From contig NZ_WFLK01000020.1 of the NCBI RefSeq assembly GCF_009208565.1, positions 1 to 57,902 of the forward strand: DNA of 57,902 nucleotides, written 5' to 3'. A model generated the notes under the pieces. The model ran no database searches. It had not been told where the DNA came from and saw only the letters and a program-made list of their open reading frames with translations. How positions within the stretch are numbered: position 1 is the first letter of the stretch; each line of letters begins with the position of its first letter. A program made the translations under genes and the position numbers. Source of the DNA: Janthinobacterium aquaticum. GTDB taxonomy: Bacteria; Pseudomonadota; Gammaproteobacteria; Burkholderiales; Burkholderiaceae_D. This document shows, piece after piece, positions 26,317 to 34,929 of this stretch.

Positions 26317-27927
26317 TTAACGAGCCAGCGCCAACCGCGTCATCGGCGCTCCCTGCACCGCATCTCCCTCGGCCAGTTTGAATACACTCACCGTCTGCGA
26401 CAGCTGCTGCGCCTGGTCCTGCATGCTGATTGCCGCAGCGGCGGCTTCTTCCACCAGCGCGGCGTTTTGCTGGGTCACGCCATCGAGCTGACGAATCGCG
26501 TCGCTGATCTGGACGATGCTGTCGGTCTGTTCCTGGCTGGCGGCGTTAATGTCGCTGATCATGTTGCTCACGCGGCGCACGCTGTCGACCACTTCCTGCA
26601 TCGTGGCGCCGGCATGGTTGACCAACTGGGCGCCGGCGTCAACGGTTTGCACCGAGTTCTCGATCAGGACCTTGATCTCCCTGGCGGCAGCGGCCGAGCG
26701 CTGCGCCAGATTGCGCACTTCGGTGGCGACCACGGCAAATCCGCGCCCCTGTTCGCCGGCGCGGGCCGCTTCCACGGCCGCGTTCAGGGCGAGAATATTG
26801 GTCTGGAAAGCGATGCCGTCGATGACGCCGATGATATCGACGATTTTTTTGGACGAGCTGTTGATCGCGCCCATGGTATCGATCACCTGTGAGACAACCT
26901 GGCCACCGCGCAGCGCCACATCGGAGGCTGAGGCGGCAAGCTGCTGCGCCTCGCGTGCATTGCCCGCATTGTGTTTCACCGCGTGCGCCAGCGCTTCGAT
27001 GGACGAACTGGTTTGCTCGAGCGCCGACGCCTGCGCTTCCGTGCGGGCCGACAAATCCTGGTTGCCCGAAGCGATCTGCGTCGAAGCGCTGGCAATGGTG
27101 CCGGTGCTGATGCGGATCTGGCCAACGATATTGATCAGCCCCTGCTGCATGGTTTTCATCGCCGCCAGCAGGCTGCCCTGGTCACGCGGCGCTATGCGGA
27201 TGCTGACGCCCAGGTCGCCGGCTGCGATACTGGCGGCGATATCGGCTGCATCGCGCGGCTCACCGCCCATCTGCCTCAGCAGCTTGCGCGCCAGGGCAAA
27301 CGAGACAGCCGTGGCCAGCCCGACCGATCCCAGCAAAATAGCCAGCATGATGGCGGACGACGAGGCAATCTGCGCCCTGGCGTTCGACTCATCTTCGACA
27401 TTGCGTTTGGTGGCACCTGCCACCAGCTGGTTGATCGCGGCGCGGTGCTGCACGTAGTGCTGCTTCATCACCGCCATGGCCGCCTCAGCGGCAGCGCTGT
27501 CTTTTTTTTCCAGAGCCGGTATCAGCTGCGTGAACGCGACCTGGTAAAAGGCCTGCGCCGGCTTGTCGGTGCCGTTCATCAGCAGATCCTTGAGATCACT
27601 TTCCAGCGTTTCTTTCGACCAGAAATCGTGCCGCGTGTCGTAGTCCTTTTTCAGCGATTTGAGATTGTCGATCAGCGCCACGCGTTCGGCAGGCGTGGCG
27701 CTCATGGCCTGCAGCGCCACCAGATACGATTCGATAATGTATTCAGGTGGCGGCAGAATGTCGGCAATCAGATCCTTTCCCTGGATCACCCGTTGATAAA
27801 TCGGGCCGTTGACCTTCACCTGGTTCAGCACGTGAAAAGACCAGCTTCCATACAAGGCAAAACCGGCCACGACGATACCTACCAGCAGCGCGAAGCGATG
27901 AATCAGTTTCATGTCAAAAAGCTTCAT
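26317..27927 (-). CDS. Methyl-accepting chemotaxis protein
   Basis: A 536-residue chemoreceptor. The start at 27927 ([17 protein letters not shown]) has AGGGA 7 bp upstream; the frame is open to 27975. The first membrane segment is at about 9-29, the periplasmic helical sensor at about 30-190, and the second membrane segment ([20 protein letters not shown]) at about 192-212. HAMP follows, then the signalling domain with the conserved hairpin [20 protein letters not shown]. No CheB/CheR-docking pentapeptide is evident at the C-terminus. The ligand cannot be read from sequence. Confidence 0.95.
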   Translation of the reverse strand: MKLFDMKLIHRFALLVGIVVAGFALYGSWSFHVLNQVKVNGPIYQRVIQGKDLIADILPPPEYIIESYLVALQAMSATPAERVALIDNLKSLKKDYDTRHDFWSKETLESDLKDLLMNGTDKPAQAFYQVAFTQLIPALEKKDSAAAEAAMAVMKQHYVQHRAAINQLVAGATKRNVEDESNARAQIASSSAIMLAILLGSVGLATAVSFALARKLLRQMGGEPRDAADIAASIAAGDLGVSIRIAPRDQGSLLAAMKTMQQGLINIVGQIRISTGTIASASTQIASGNQDLSARTEAQASALEQTSSSIEALAHAVKHNAGNAREAQQLAASASDVALRGGQVVSQVIDTMGAINSSSKKIVDIIGVIDGIAFQTNILALNAAVEAARAGEQGRGFAVVATEVRNLAQRSAAAAREIKVLIENSVQTVDAGAQLVNHAGATMQEVVDSVRRVSNMISDINAASQEQTDSIVQISDAIRQLDGVTQQNAALVEEAAAAAISMQDQAQQLSQTVSVFKLAEGDAVQGAPMTRLALAR

Positions 27928-28106
27928 AAAATTTCCCTGCGTCAATAATTTATTGAGTATAAAGAGGGAACACAATAAAACCGTTGAATGAGGAAACTAA
28001 TTGCTGGTTTTTTAAGGAAAAGTCCAAAATAACAACGATTAACAGTTGTTTTGATAACTGTTTTTTATAAGCTTGGCAAGCTGCATTGCTTTTTTTTTGC
28101 AAGGAG

Positions 28107-29975
28107 CTAATTGAGCACGCGTTTTACAGGGACCGAAAAATTTTCCATCCATTCCATCACCTCACGCGCTGCCATGGGTCTCGCAATCCAATACCCCTGC
28201 ACCTCATCACACCCCCAATCCCTGAGCAGCTCATACACCTCCTGTGTCTCCACGCCCTCAGCCACAATCCGATGCCCGAACTGGTGACCGAGCTTGATAA
28301 TGGCGGCAATAATGGTGGCGTCGCTGCTGCCGCTGACCAGGGGGCGGATAAACGACTGGTCGATTTTCAGCGTGGTCGCCGGTATCTGTTTCAGGTAGGC
28401 CAGGTTGCTGTAGCCGGAGCCGAAATCGTCGATGGCGATCTGCAGGCCCAGGCTACGGATGCGCTGCAACTGCTGGTACACGGCCTGCGGGTCGCCGGCC
28501 ATGGCGCTTTCGGTAAATTCCACTTCCAGCAGGGCAGGGGCGACGCGGTAGCGGGTCAGGGCGGAGCTCAAGGCGTCGGCAAACAGGCTGTTGTCGAGGT
28601 CGACTGCGGAGATATTGAACGACAGCGTAAAACGATGGCCCGCTGCCTGCCACTGTTCGGCCTGCGCCAGCGCGGCGTGCATGACCCAGGCGGTAATGGC
28701 GCGTATCAGCGCGGTCTTTTCGGCCAGCGCGATGAACTGCGCCGGGTTGACCTGGCCCAGGCGTGGATGGGTCCAGCGCAGCAGGGCCTCGAAGCCGGCG
28801 CAGCTGCCGTCGGCTGTATGCACCTTGGGCTGGTAGTGCAGTTGCAGCTGATGCTGGTCGTTCAGCGCCGCCGGAATGGAGGCGAGGATCTCGAATGCGC
28901 GCCGCTGCGTGGCGCTCAGGTCGGGGTGGTGGATGGTGGTGGCCAGGCGCTGCGTGCGCGCATGGCTGAGGGCGGCGCGCAGCGAACGTGTGGTGTCGTC
29001 GATACTTGTCTGGGTGGCCAGCTTGACGGCGCCTGTTACTACCTGCGGCGCATGCGGTATGCCCTGATAGTCGATCACGCACGACAGCTCGCCCTGGAGC
29101 GCTATCAACTGAGTCGACAGGCTGGCGTCGTCGGCCGCTTCGAGCACACAGGCAAACACGGTCTGGTCGACGCGGTAGACGGGCGCCGGCGCCATCGCGG
29201 CAATGACGCCGCGCGCCTTTTCCTGGATAAAGCCGTCGGCATGGCTGCTGCCGAAGGCCGCCTGCATATGCTCGAAATAGGTGGCGCCACAGATGTCGAT
29301 GGCCACTGCCGACAGGTGGCGTTCGCCGTGGTCGCGCTCGGCCAGATGGATGCCCAGGTCTTCCAGGTAGCGCGTGCGGTTGGGTAGTTGCGTGAGCGTA
29401 TCGACATAGCCGATATCGCGCAGGGTATCGATGCGCAGCATGGCCAGGCTGGCAAAGCGGCGTAGCTGGGCGATCTGGGCGTCGCCAAAGTCAAGCCTGG
29501 GCTCGCGGTCCATTACGCAGAAGGTACCCAGGCACAGGCCGCTGGCGGTGATCAGCGGAGCGCCGGCGTAAAAGCGCACATACGGCTCGCTGGTTACCAG
29601 CGCATTGCCGACAAAGCGCGCGTCGCGCCAGGTGTCAAGCACCACCAGCGGCTCGGTGCGCTCGAGCGCGTAGGCGCAAAAGGCTTGCGAGCGCGGGGTT
29701 TCCTGCATGGGCATGCCGACCCTGGCCTTGAACCACTGGCGTCCTTCATCGACCAGCGAGACCAGCGTGATCGGCATGCCGAACACGGTCGCGGCCAGCG
29801 CGGTCAGCTCGTTGAGGGTGGCGTCGCTCGGGGTGTCGAGCAGGCATAGCGCGTGCAGCGCCGCCAGCCGTTCCGACTCGTTGATGGGCAAGGGTGGGGA
29901 AAGCATCATGGGAAAGTGCGGCAAGGTCGTCAGGGATAAGGGGCAGTCATTGCGGATGCGAATGCTGTGCGCCAC
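28107..29975 (-). CDS. GAF-(degenerate GGDEF)-EAL protein
   Basis: A protein of up to 622 residues. GAF lies at about 35-185 (LVSLVDEGRQWFKARVG, FYAGAPLITASGLCLGTFCV). The GGDEF-like region keeps VDTLTQLPNRTRYLEDL but the signature is RVDQTV, so no cyclase activity is expected. EAL retains FEALLRWTHP, FNISAVD, EFTES and DDFGSGYSN and is probably an active phosphodiesterase. The frame starts at GTG 29975; ATG at 29909 (MMLSPPLPINESERLAAL) is equally plausible, and neither has a strong ribosome site. Confidence 0.9.
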   Translation of the reverse strand: MAHSIRIRNDCPLSLTTLPHFPMMLSPPLPINESERLAALHALCLLDTPSDATLNELTALAATVFGMPITLVSLVDEGRQWFKARVGMPMQETPRSQAFCAYALERTEPLVVLDTWRDARFVGNALVTSEPYVRFYAGAPLITASGLCLGTFCVMDREPRLDFGDAQIAQLRRFASLAMLRIDTLRDIGYVDTLTQLPNRTRYLEDLGIHLAERDHGERHLSAVAIDICGATYFEHMQAAFGSSHADGFIQEKARGVIAAMAPAPVYRVDQTVFACVLEAADDASLSTQLIALQGELSCVIDYQGIPHAPQVVTGAVKLATQTSIDDTTRSLRAALSHARTQRLATTIHHPDLSATQRRAFEILASIPAALNDQHQLQLHYQPKVHTADGSCAGFEALLRWTHPRLGQVNPAQFIALAEKTALIRAITAWVMHAALAQAEQWQAAGHRFTLSFNISAVDLDNSLFADALSSALTRYRVAPALLEVEFTESAMAGDPQAVYQQLQRIRSLGLQIAIDDFGSGYSNLAYLKQIPATTLKIDQSFIRPLVSGSSDATIIAAIIKLGHQFGHRIVAEGVETQEVYELLRDWGCDEVQGYWIARPMAAREVMEWMENFSVPVKRVLN

Positions 29976-30057
29976 GCTTGAGTATGCCAGAAAGCAACAT
30001 TGGTCTGCACCTTTGCTGCAAGTGCCTGTACTTAACCTTTTGTATTAACCTCCTGCA

Positions 30058-30252
30058 TCAAGCTTCTTCAAGCCGGTAAGCCAGCTGCGCCGGAATCACA
30101 AAGCGCAGCACCACGCCGGCCTGCGTGCCGGCCACCATGGTCAGCTTGCCGCCGATGCGCTCGATGCGTTCGCGCATGTCGACGACGCCCCAGTGACCAT
30201 GCGTGTCTTGCTCGGCGACGGCGTGATCGATGCCATCATCAAGGTCATGGCG
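30058..30252 (-). pseudogene. Remnant of a histidine kinase ATPase domain
   Basis: The minus strand reads about 60 codons ending at TGA (30058-30060) that match the end of a NarX-type HATPase domain: GHWGVVDMRERIERIGGKLT, then VLRFVIPAQLAYRLEEA. An in-frame TAG lies just upstream, near 30262, and no start, kinase core or sensor is present. It lies in the 29976-30381 gap, where I otherwise see only a GGGC-A7-GCCC hairpin near 30298-30312. It is probably a leftover of a lost two-component gene. Confidence 0.65.
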
Positions 30253-30381
30253 GCGCCGCTATGCGGCAGCGGCATCGTATTCTGATAATGTTGACTTGGG
30301 CAAAAAAAGCCCATGTTATGGGTTTGACCCTTGCCAGGTGCAGGTCCAGAATGGGACAGGATCTATTCCAGGAGCACCATC

Positions 30382-30582
30382 ATGGCCAAGCCTTTCCCCA
30401 TCAATCCGAAAAACCCCGAGCGCATCTGCTGGGGCTGCGATAAATATTGTCCGCCAGACGCGATGGCCTGCGGCAATGGCTCCGAGCGCACCCAGCATCC
30501 GGTCGAGCTGTTTGGCGAGGGCTGGAACGAGTGGGGGCTGGCGGCTCAGCCAGAAATCAAGCCGTCAGGCAAGCCGGACTAA
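30382..30582 (+). CDS. DUF3079 domain-containing protein
   Basis: A 66-residue protein matching the DUF3079 family: FPINPKNPERICWGCDKYC, then ACGNGSERTQHPVELFGEGW. Three clustered cysteines (CWGC and CPPDAMAC) could bind a metal. The start at 30382 has AGGAG 7 bp upstream. It lies convergent to and 2 bp from the acetyltransferase gene. Function unknown. Confidence 0.88.
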   Translation: MAKPFPINPKNPERICWGCDKYCPPDAMACGNGSERTQHPVELFGEGWNEWGLAAQPEIKPSGKPD

Positions 30583-30584
30583 CA

Positions 30585-31040
30585 TCAGAACCGGTATTCC
30601 AGCACCTCATCCCCGTACTTGTCGATGGCGCCGGTAGCACGCCAGCCCAGGTGGCGGTAAAAGCCGTACGAGCGCGATTCGGGGTCGTTCGAGCAGCCGA
30701 GAAACAGTGTTTGATGGCCTTTGGCGTGCAGCTGTTTGACGACAAGTTCCAGCAGTTTCCTGCCGATCCCCTGGCCCTCGTAGGCGGGCAGCAGCGCCAG
30801 CACAATCACTTCGCCGGTTTCCAGGTCGCCGAAACAGTAGCCCACCAGCTCGCCTTCGTGGTCGCAAGTCACGCCCGACAGGTTGCCGTTTTCCATCATG
30901 TCTGCCCAGGATGCAGCGGTAATACCCAGCTCGGCCAGGCGTTCGGCGGAGATGGCGTTCTGGCGCGTCTGGCCCCGCAGGGCGACAAAGGCGGCGGCGT
31001 CTTCGGGGTGAGCAGGCAGGTAGTGCAGTGGTGAAATCAT
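30585..31040 (-). CDS. GNAT family N-acetyltransferase
   Basis: A 151-residue acetyltransferase of the GNAT fold. The acetyl-CoA binding motif A is clear (VIVLALLPAYEGQGIGRKLLE), followed by motif B (ESRSYGFYRHLGWRATG). The start at 31040 (MISPLHYLP) has a GAGAG site upstream; the frame extends to 31094 but without a ribosome site. The substrate is unknown. Confidence 0.9.
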   Translation of the reverse strand: MISPLHYLPAHPEDAAAFVALRGQTRQNAISAERLAELGITAASWADMMENGNLSGVTCDHEGELVGYCFGDLETGEVIVLALLPAYEGQGIGRKLLELVVKQLHAKGHQTLFLGCSNDPESRSYGFYRHLGWRATGAIDKYGDEVLEYRF

Positions 31041-31142
31041 GAAGTCTCTCTTTATATATCTTTGTTCGCAACAGAACACGGGGCAAGCGAACACAGCTCT
31101 TACAATCGGCTTTCCGTGTATAGCTATTGAACAGGAGTCTGG

Positions 31143-31799
31143 ATGAACGACGCAAGCATCTCCCTCAATGAAGCGGGCATCGATGCCTATAACGACGATA
31201 ATTTTGCCTTAGCCTACCAGCATTTCAGCGCCTCTGCCGCGACCGGTGATGCCGCCGGCACGCATTTCCTGGCCAGCCTGTATTACCAGGGTCACGGCGT
31301 GGCGCAGGATGTGGCGCGCGCCATCGAACTGTTCCGTGCCGCCGGCAAGGCCGGTTATCCGCCCTCGCTGGCCAATCTGGCGCTGATGTACGCCAATGGC
31401 GATGGCGTGGCGCAGGATATGCAGCTGTCGCTGCACTATGGCCGCCAGGCGGCCGAGGCCGGCGATGAGCAGTCGCAATTCAACCTGGCGCAGGCCTACC
31501 GGCGCGGTGTCGATATTGCGCAGGACTTCGAACAGGCGGCGTTCTGGTACCGCCAGGGCGCCGAGGCCGGTTCGCTGGCCGCACAGAATGAATACGGGCT
31601 GCTGTACGCGCAGGGGCAGGGCGTGGAGCTCGATTATGTGACCGCCTATGCGTGGATCGCCATGCCGGCCGAGGCCGGTGATGGACAGGCCATCAAGAAC
31701 CGCGACCAGTTGCTGCAGATATTGACCCCGGCGCAGCAGGAAGAGGCGCGTGCGCTGGCGGCCGAGTTTGCCGGTTTGTATGGGCAGGATTTGCATTGA
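31143..31799 (+). CDS. Sel1-repeat protein
   Basis: A 218-residue protein made of about four Sel1-like TPR repeats, e.g. ATGDAAGTHFLASLYYQGHG, PPSLANLALMYANGDGVAQD and SLAAQNEYGLLYAQGQGV. There is no signal peptide, so it is probably cytoplasmic. Sel1 repeats form protein-binding solenoids; the partner is unknown. A CAGGAG site precedes the ATG. Confidence 0.9.
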   Translation: MNDASISLNEAGIDAYNDDNFALAYQHFSASAATGDAAGTHFLASLYYQGHGVAQDVARAIELFRAAGKAGYPPSLANLALMYANGDGVAQDMQLSLHYGRQAAEAGDEQSQFNLAQAYRRGVDIAQDFEQAAFWYRQGAEAGSLAAQNEYGLLYAQGQGVELDYVTAYAWIAMPAEAGDGQAIKNRDQLLQILTPAQQEEARALAAEFAGLYGQDLH

Positions 31800-32190
31800 T
31801 GGCATGTGGCCAGGGCAGATGACCCGCGGGCCGGATGAGTCGCGCCGGTCAGGCGCGGTGTCATCAGGCAACCTCGGAAGATATTGCCAACAGGATATTG
31901 AAAACGTCTAATAACACGGCTTTACCTCGACCTGCCTATGATAAAATCGCGTCATCCTATTCCAGCCGTCAGGCCATGGCGGCCATGTCACCAAGCTGGA
32001 TTTTTACCCCAGAAGCAAGCTTTTGGGGGAGGGGGGCTGAGTGCAGCCTTGGTATTTTCATTGTTGGCGCGACCAGGCGAATGCAGCGGGTATGCCTGAC
32101 TTGGCAGCATTTGGCAATGGCCGGTGATGCTGCTCCACTTGCTGCGCGCTTTGCTGGTGCTGCGCCAGGATCGTCGAACTGCATCAATAC
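31800..32190. other. 391-bp intergenic region without a clear gene
   Basis: An open frame spans most of the gap (31835-32194) but reads as low-complexity with no ribosome site, so I do not call it. A stem CCCCAGAAGC/GCTTTTGGGG lies near 32009-32030 without a T tract. The right part should hold the promoter of the glycosyltransferase-like gene. Confidence 0.5.
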
Positions 32191-32895
32191 ATGAAATCCT
32201 TACTCTTCTGCACCAGCTATATCAAGAATGCCCAAGCCTGGGACAACCGCTACCGCCGCTGGCTTGACTACTACCAGAAAATGCCGATCGACGCCGTCAA
32301 GCGCATCATGCTCGATGACGGTTCGCCGTACTTGCCGCCCGGCGAGGTCATCAGGACCGTGCCCTTCGATGCACCTTTGTCGCAATTTAGCGAAGACACG
32401 CTGTTGGTGCATTTTGAAAACAACCTGGGCCGCCAGAGCATTTCCGCCTATCCGGGCTGGTGGTGCAGTTTCCTGCATGCGATCACGCTGGACAAGGAGC
32501 TGGGCGCCAAGAAGATCATTCACATCGAATCGGATGCCTATATCCTGAACCCGCGGCAGGTTGATTTCATTAATCAGGTCGACTCGGGCTGGCACGTGAT
32601 GTGGCGCGAACTCTATCAGTTTCCGGAAACAGCCATCCAGGTAATCTGCCAGGATCAGTTCGAGATTTTCGAGCAGTTCAAGGCCAGCCGGCTTGACCTC
32701 AATTTCGGCGATCTTGCTGAGCGCCTGCTGCCGTTTACCGGTATCGAGCGCCAGTTCAAGGATGACCGCTACAGTGAAATGCGCCGTCATCGCGGTATTT
32801 TCCGTTCCAAGAAATTGACCGTTTCAAGATTTTCCAGCAGACTTTCTTCTGCACGCCCGTCCCGGGCGATGCCGACTTCATCACTCAGACACTGA
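32191..32895 (+). CDS. Glycosyltransferase-like protein with frameshifted C-terminus
   Basis: The intact part is about 205 residues (MKSLLFCTSYIKNAQAWDNR, MLDDGSPYLPPG, IIHIESDAYILN) and resembles a nucleotide-sugar transferase-like fold; the assignment is weak. Near 32808 the natural reading seems to move to another frame (EIDRFKIFQQTFFCTPVPGD, then DADFITQTLNHQPVVYRGK), while the annotated frame runs into low-complexity SRFSSRLSSARPSR and stops. The alternative frame continues without a stop into the AT-rich gene at 32967. A one-base indel in GTTCCAAGAAATTG would explain this. Likely a damaged gene. Confidence 0.6.
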   Translation: MKSLLFCTSYIKNAQAWDNRYRRWLDYYQKMPIDAVKRIMLDDGSPYLPPGEVIRTVPFDAPLSQFSEDTLLVHFENNLGRQSISAYPGWWCSFLHAITLDKELGAKKIIHIESDAYILNPRQVDFINQVDSGWHVMWRELYQFPETAIQVICQDQFEIFEQFKASRLDLNFGDLAERLLPFTGIERQFKDDRYSEMRRHRGIFRSKKLTVSRFSSRLSSARPSRAMPTSSLRH

Positions 32896-32933
32896 ATCAC
32901 CAGCCAGTGGTGTATCGCGGCAAGTTGCGCCAG

Positions 32934-33841
32934 CTAAGCAATGTTCCCGATTTAAAATATTTCCTCATGAAAATAAATTTCAAACTAATACATGGCATCA
33001 TTGTTATGTTTTTTGGCCTTTTAGCAAGTATGGCGAGTGCGGAAGTACGTTATATTGAAAATGTAGTCACTGTAAGTGGAAGAATTGATGCGGAGACCTA
33101 CTCAAAGTTATCCGATTTTATTTTAAATGAGCCGGTTTCGACCATATTATTTAAGGATTCAGGCGGTGGATCATTTTCTGTGGGTCTTAAAATCGGAAAA
33201 TTGATTTCCGAAAGGAAAGTTAAAACTATCGCCGAAGGAATATGTGCCTCTGCTTGCGCAATTGCATTTTTAGGTGGGGATATCAGAGAGTTTTCTTCAG
33301 TTCAGCATGATTCGGCCTTAATGTTTCATCCCGGGTTTGAGCGAACGAGCCAAATACCGGCCGAGGAGACAAAAGCAGTATTTTTTGCATGGATAGAGGA
33401 AAGGACCAAGCATTCATTTGCAGTTGATTTTGTTGCTGCAATGAATAAAATAACACAGCGCAAAGGAGGGGTTTATTTTCTTTCCCCGTTCCATGGCATA
33501 GCTTTAAGGGAGAGTACATCAGTATTTTTTTGCGAGGGGAGCGAAAAAAATATCAGCAATTGTGTAGGGCAGCGAGATACAAGTGCCGAGAAGATGTATA
33601 TCGTTTCAGGAATTGAATCGAACTGAATTTCTTGGTGATGGCTCAATAAAATGATGGCAGGACGTTTTTCAAGTCAGGTGCACTATTTTTGAGAAAGTTG
33701 ATTAATTTAACTCCTGTAAATTAGTTTCCTTGAAAATCAAAAAATTACATACGAACGCCGAGCGAAAAGGCGACTAAAACTGTGCTCCCTGGGCCGCCCT
33801 GGCCGACAATGTACCGGGACTTGACCTGAGCAATGTTCCCG
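32934..33841. repeat. Short direct repeat flanking the AT-rich ClpP-like gene
   Basis: CTRAGCAATGTTCCCG occurs at 32934-32949 and 33826-33841 (one mismatch in 16), 892 bp apart. The DNA between is mostly AT-rich and carries the ClpP-like gene. The last 50 bp before the right copy are GC-rich again. This could reflect a small insertion or recombination between repeats. Confidence 0.5.
32967..33626 (+). CDS. Secreted ClpP/SppA-like serine-protease-fold protein
   Basis: A 219-residue protein with an N-terminal signal peptide (MKINFKLIHGIIVMFFGLLASMASA). The core resembles the ClpP/crotonase fold of periplasmic COG3904-type proteins: a Gly-rich oxyanion segment (LFKDSGGGSFSVGLKIGKLI), the probable nucleophile Ser in EGICASACAIAFLGG, and a following His in ALMFHPGFE. 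Substrate unknown. It is strongly AT-rich compared with both neighbours and is probably a recent arrival. The ATG is in frame with the tail of the damaged upstream gene; a frame from GTG 32907 is a continuation of that tail. Confidence 0.75.
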   Translation: MKINFKLIHGIIVMFFGLLASMASAEVRYIENVVTVSGRIDAETYSKLSDFILNEPVSTILFKDSGGGSFSVGLKIGKLISERKVKTIAEGICASACAIAFLGGDIREFSSVQHDSALMFHPGFERTSQIPAEETKAVFFAWIEERTKHSFAVDFVAAMNKITQRKGGVYFLSPFHGIALRESTSVFFCEGSEKNISNCVGQRDTSAEKMYIVSGIESN

Positions 33842-33859
33842 GCCATTTTGTCGGATACT

Positions 33860-34834
33860 TCACTTCTGGCTGGCGCGCAGCGTCAGCCCACCTTCGGCAT
33901 CGAGTTCATAGGTATCGAAGTCGCGCGCCAGGTACAGTGTGCCATGATAGAACTGGCGCGCCTCAGCGGCCAGCTCGGCCATGCCTTCGGCGTGGTGGTA
34001 GCGGGCGCTGAAATGGGTGAGAATCAGATTGGGTAGCGCGGCTTGAGCGGCAAACTGCGCCACGCGCTGCACTGAGCTGTGGGTGGGGCCGGGACCGACT
34101 TTTTGCAGCATCGCTTCGGTATAGGTGGCCTCGTGCACCAGCAGCTGCGCGCCGGCGCAGGCGTCGGCCAGCAGCGCTGGCGTATCGTTGTCGCCGCCGA
34201 TTACCACTACCGCACGCTCCGTCTGCACCTGGCGGAAGTCACTGGCGGCAAGCACGCGGCCATCCATGAGTGTCACGTCCTTACCCGCATGCAACTGGCC
34301 CCAGGCCGGGCCGGACGGCACGCCGTGCGCCAGCAGGGCGTGCTTGTCGAGCTGCCATTTGCTGTTTTCCACTTCAAAGCGGTAGGCCACGCTTGGCGCG
34401 CGGTGCGACAGCGCATGGCGGGTAATGCGCAGGCTATGCAGCCCCGGTCGCTCGTGCACCAGGTCGGTGCTGTCGACATCGATATGGATCAGCGGATAGG
34501 TGAGAAACAGTTCCGTATGCAGCAAGGTTGCATCCAGCCACGCCTTGATGGCGGCTGGCGCGATCAAAATCAGCGGCTTGGTGCGGCCTGTCATCGAGGC
34601 GCTGGCCAGCAGGCCCGGCAGGCCGTAACTATGGTCGCCATGCACGTGCGTGATGCAGATGCCCTCCAGATCATGCACGCTGTAGGGCACGCGCTGCAAG
34701 CGGTGCTGGGTCGCTTCGCCGCAGTCGACCATCCACCACTGGCGGCCCGGGCCAGTGTGCACGATCAGCGAAGTCACATTGCGGTAGCGGGTGGGCACGC
34801 CCGATGAGGTGCCCAGAAAAGTCAGGTTCAGCAT
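33860..34834 (-). CDS. rnz: Ribonuclease Z
   Basis: A metallo-beta-lactamase-fold enzyme of about 324 residues that trims tRNA 3' ends. Motifs are FLGTSSGVPTRYRNVTSL at the N-terminus, the metal-binding HVHGDHSYGLPG, the downstream His/Asp sites (RITRHALSHR, VIGGDND) and the C-terminal LTHFSARY. Start at 34834 (MLNLTFLGTS) is chosen over 34867, which adds a polar extension unlike the family. Divergent from msbA with 95 bp between. Confidence 0.95.
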   Translation of the reverse strand: MLNLTFLGTSSGVPTRYRNVTSLIVHTGPGRQWWMVDCGEATQHRLQRVPYSVHDLEGICITHVHGDHSYGLPGLLASASMTGRTKPLILIAPAAIKAWLDATLLHTELFLTYPLIHIDVDSTDLVHERPGLHSLRITRHALSHRAPSVAYRFEVENSKWQLDKHALLAHGVPSGPAWGQLHAGKDVTLMDGRVLAASDFRQVQTERAVVVIGGDNDTPALLADACAGAQLLVHEATYTEAMLQKVGPGPTHSSVQRVAQFAAQAALPNLILTHFSARYHHAEGMAELAAEARQFYHGTLYLARDFDTYELDAEGGLTLRASQK

Positions 34835-34929
34835 GCCCGCATTATGCGCTCTGGCGTGCGCGCGCACCAGCGCGGGGCAAAGGTTGGTGCAAACGTTTCA
34901 CATGCCGGGACGCCACACGCGTTAAAATC

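Noticed and set aside
31835..32194. 119-codon plus-strand frame in the 31800-32190 gap
   Set aside because: Low-complexity, no ribosome site, no recognisable fold; overlaps the start of the next gene.
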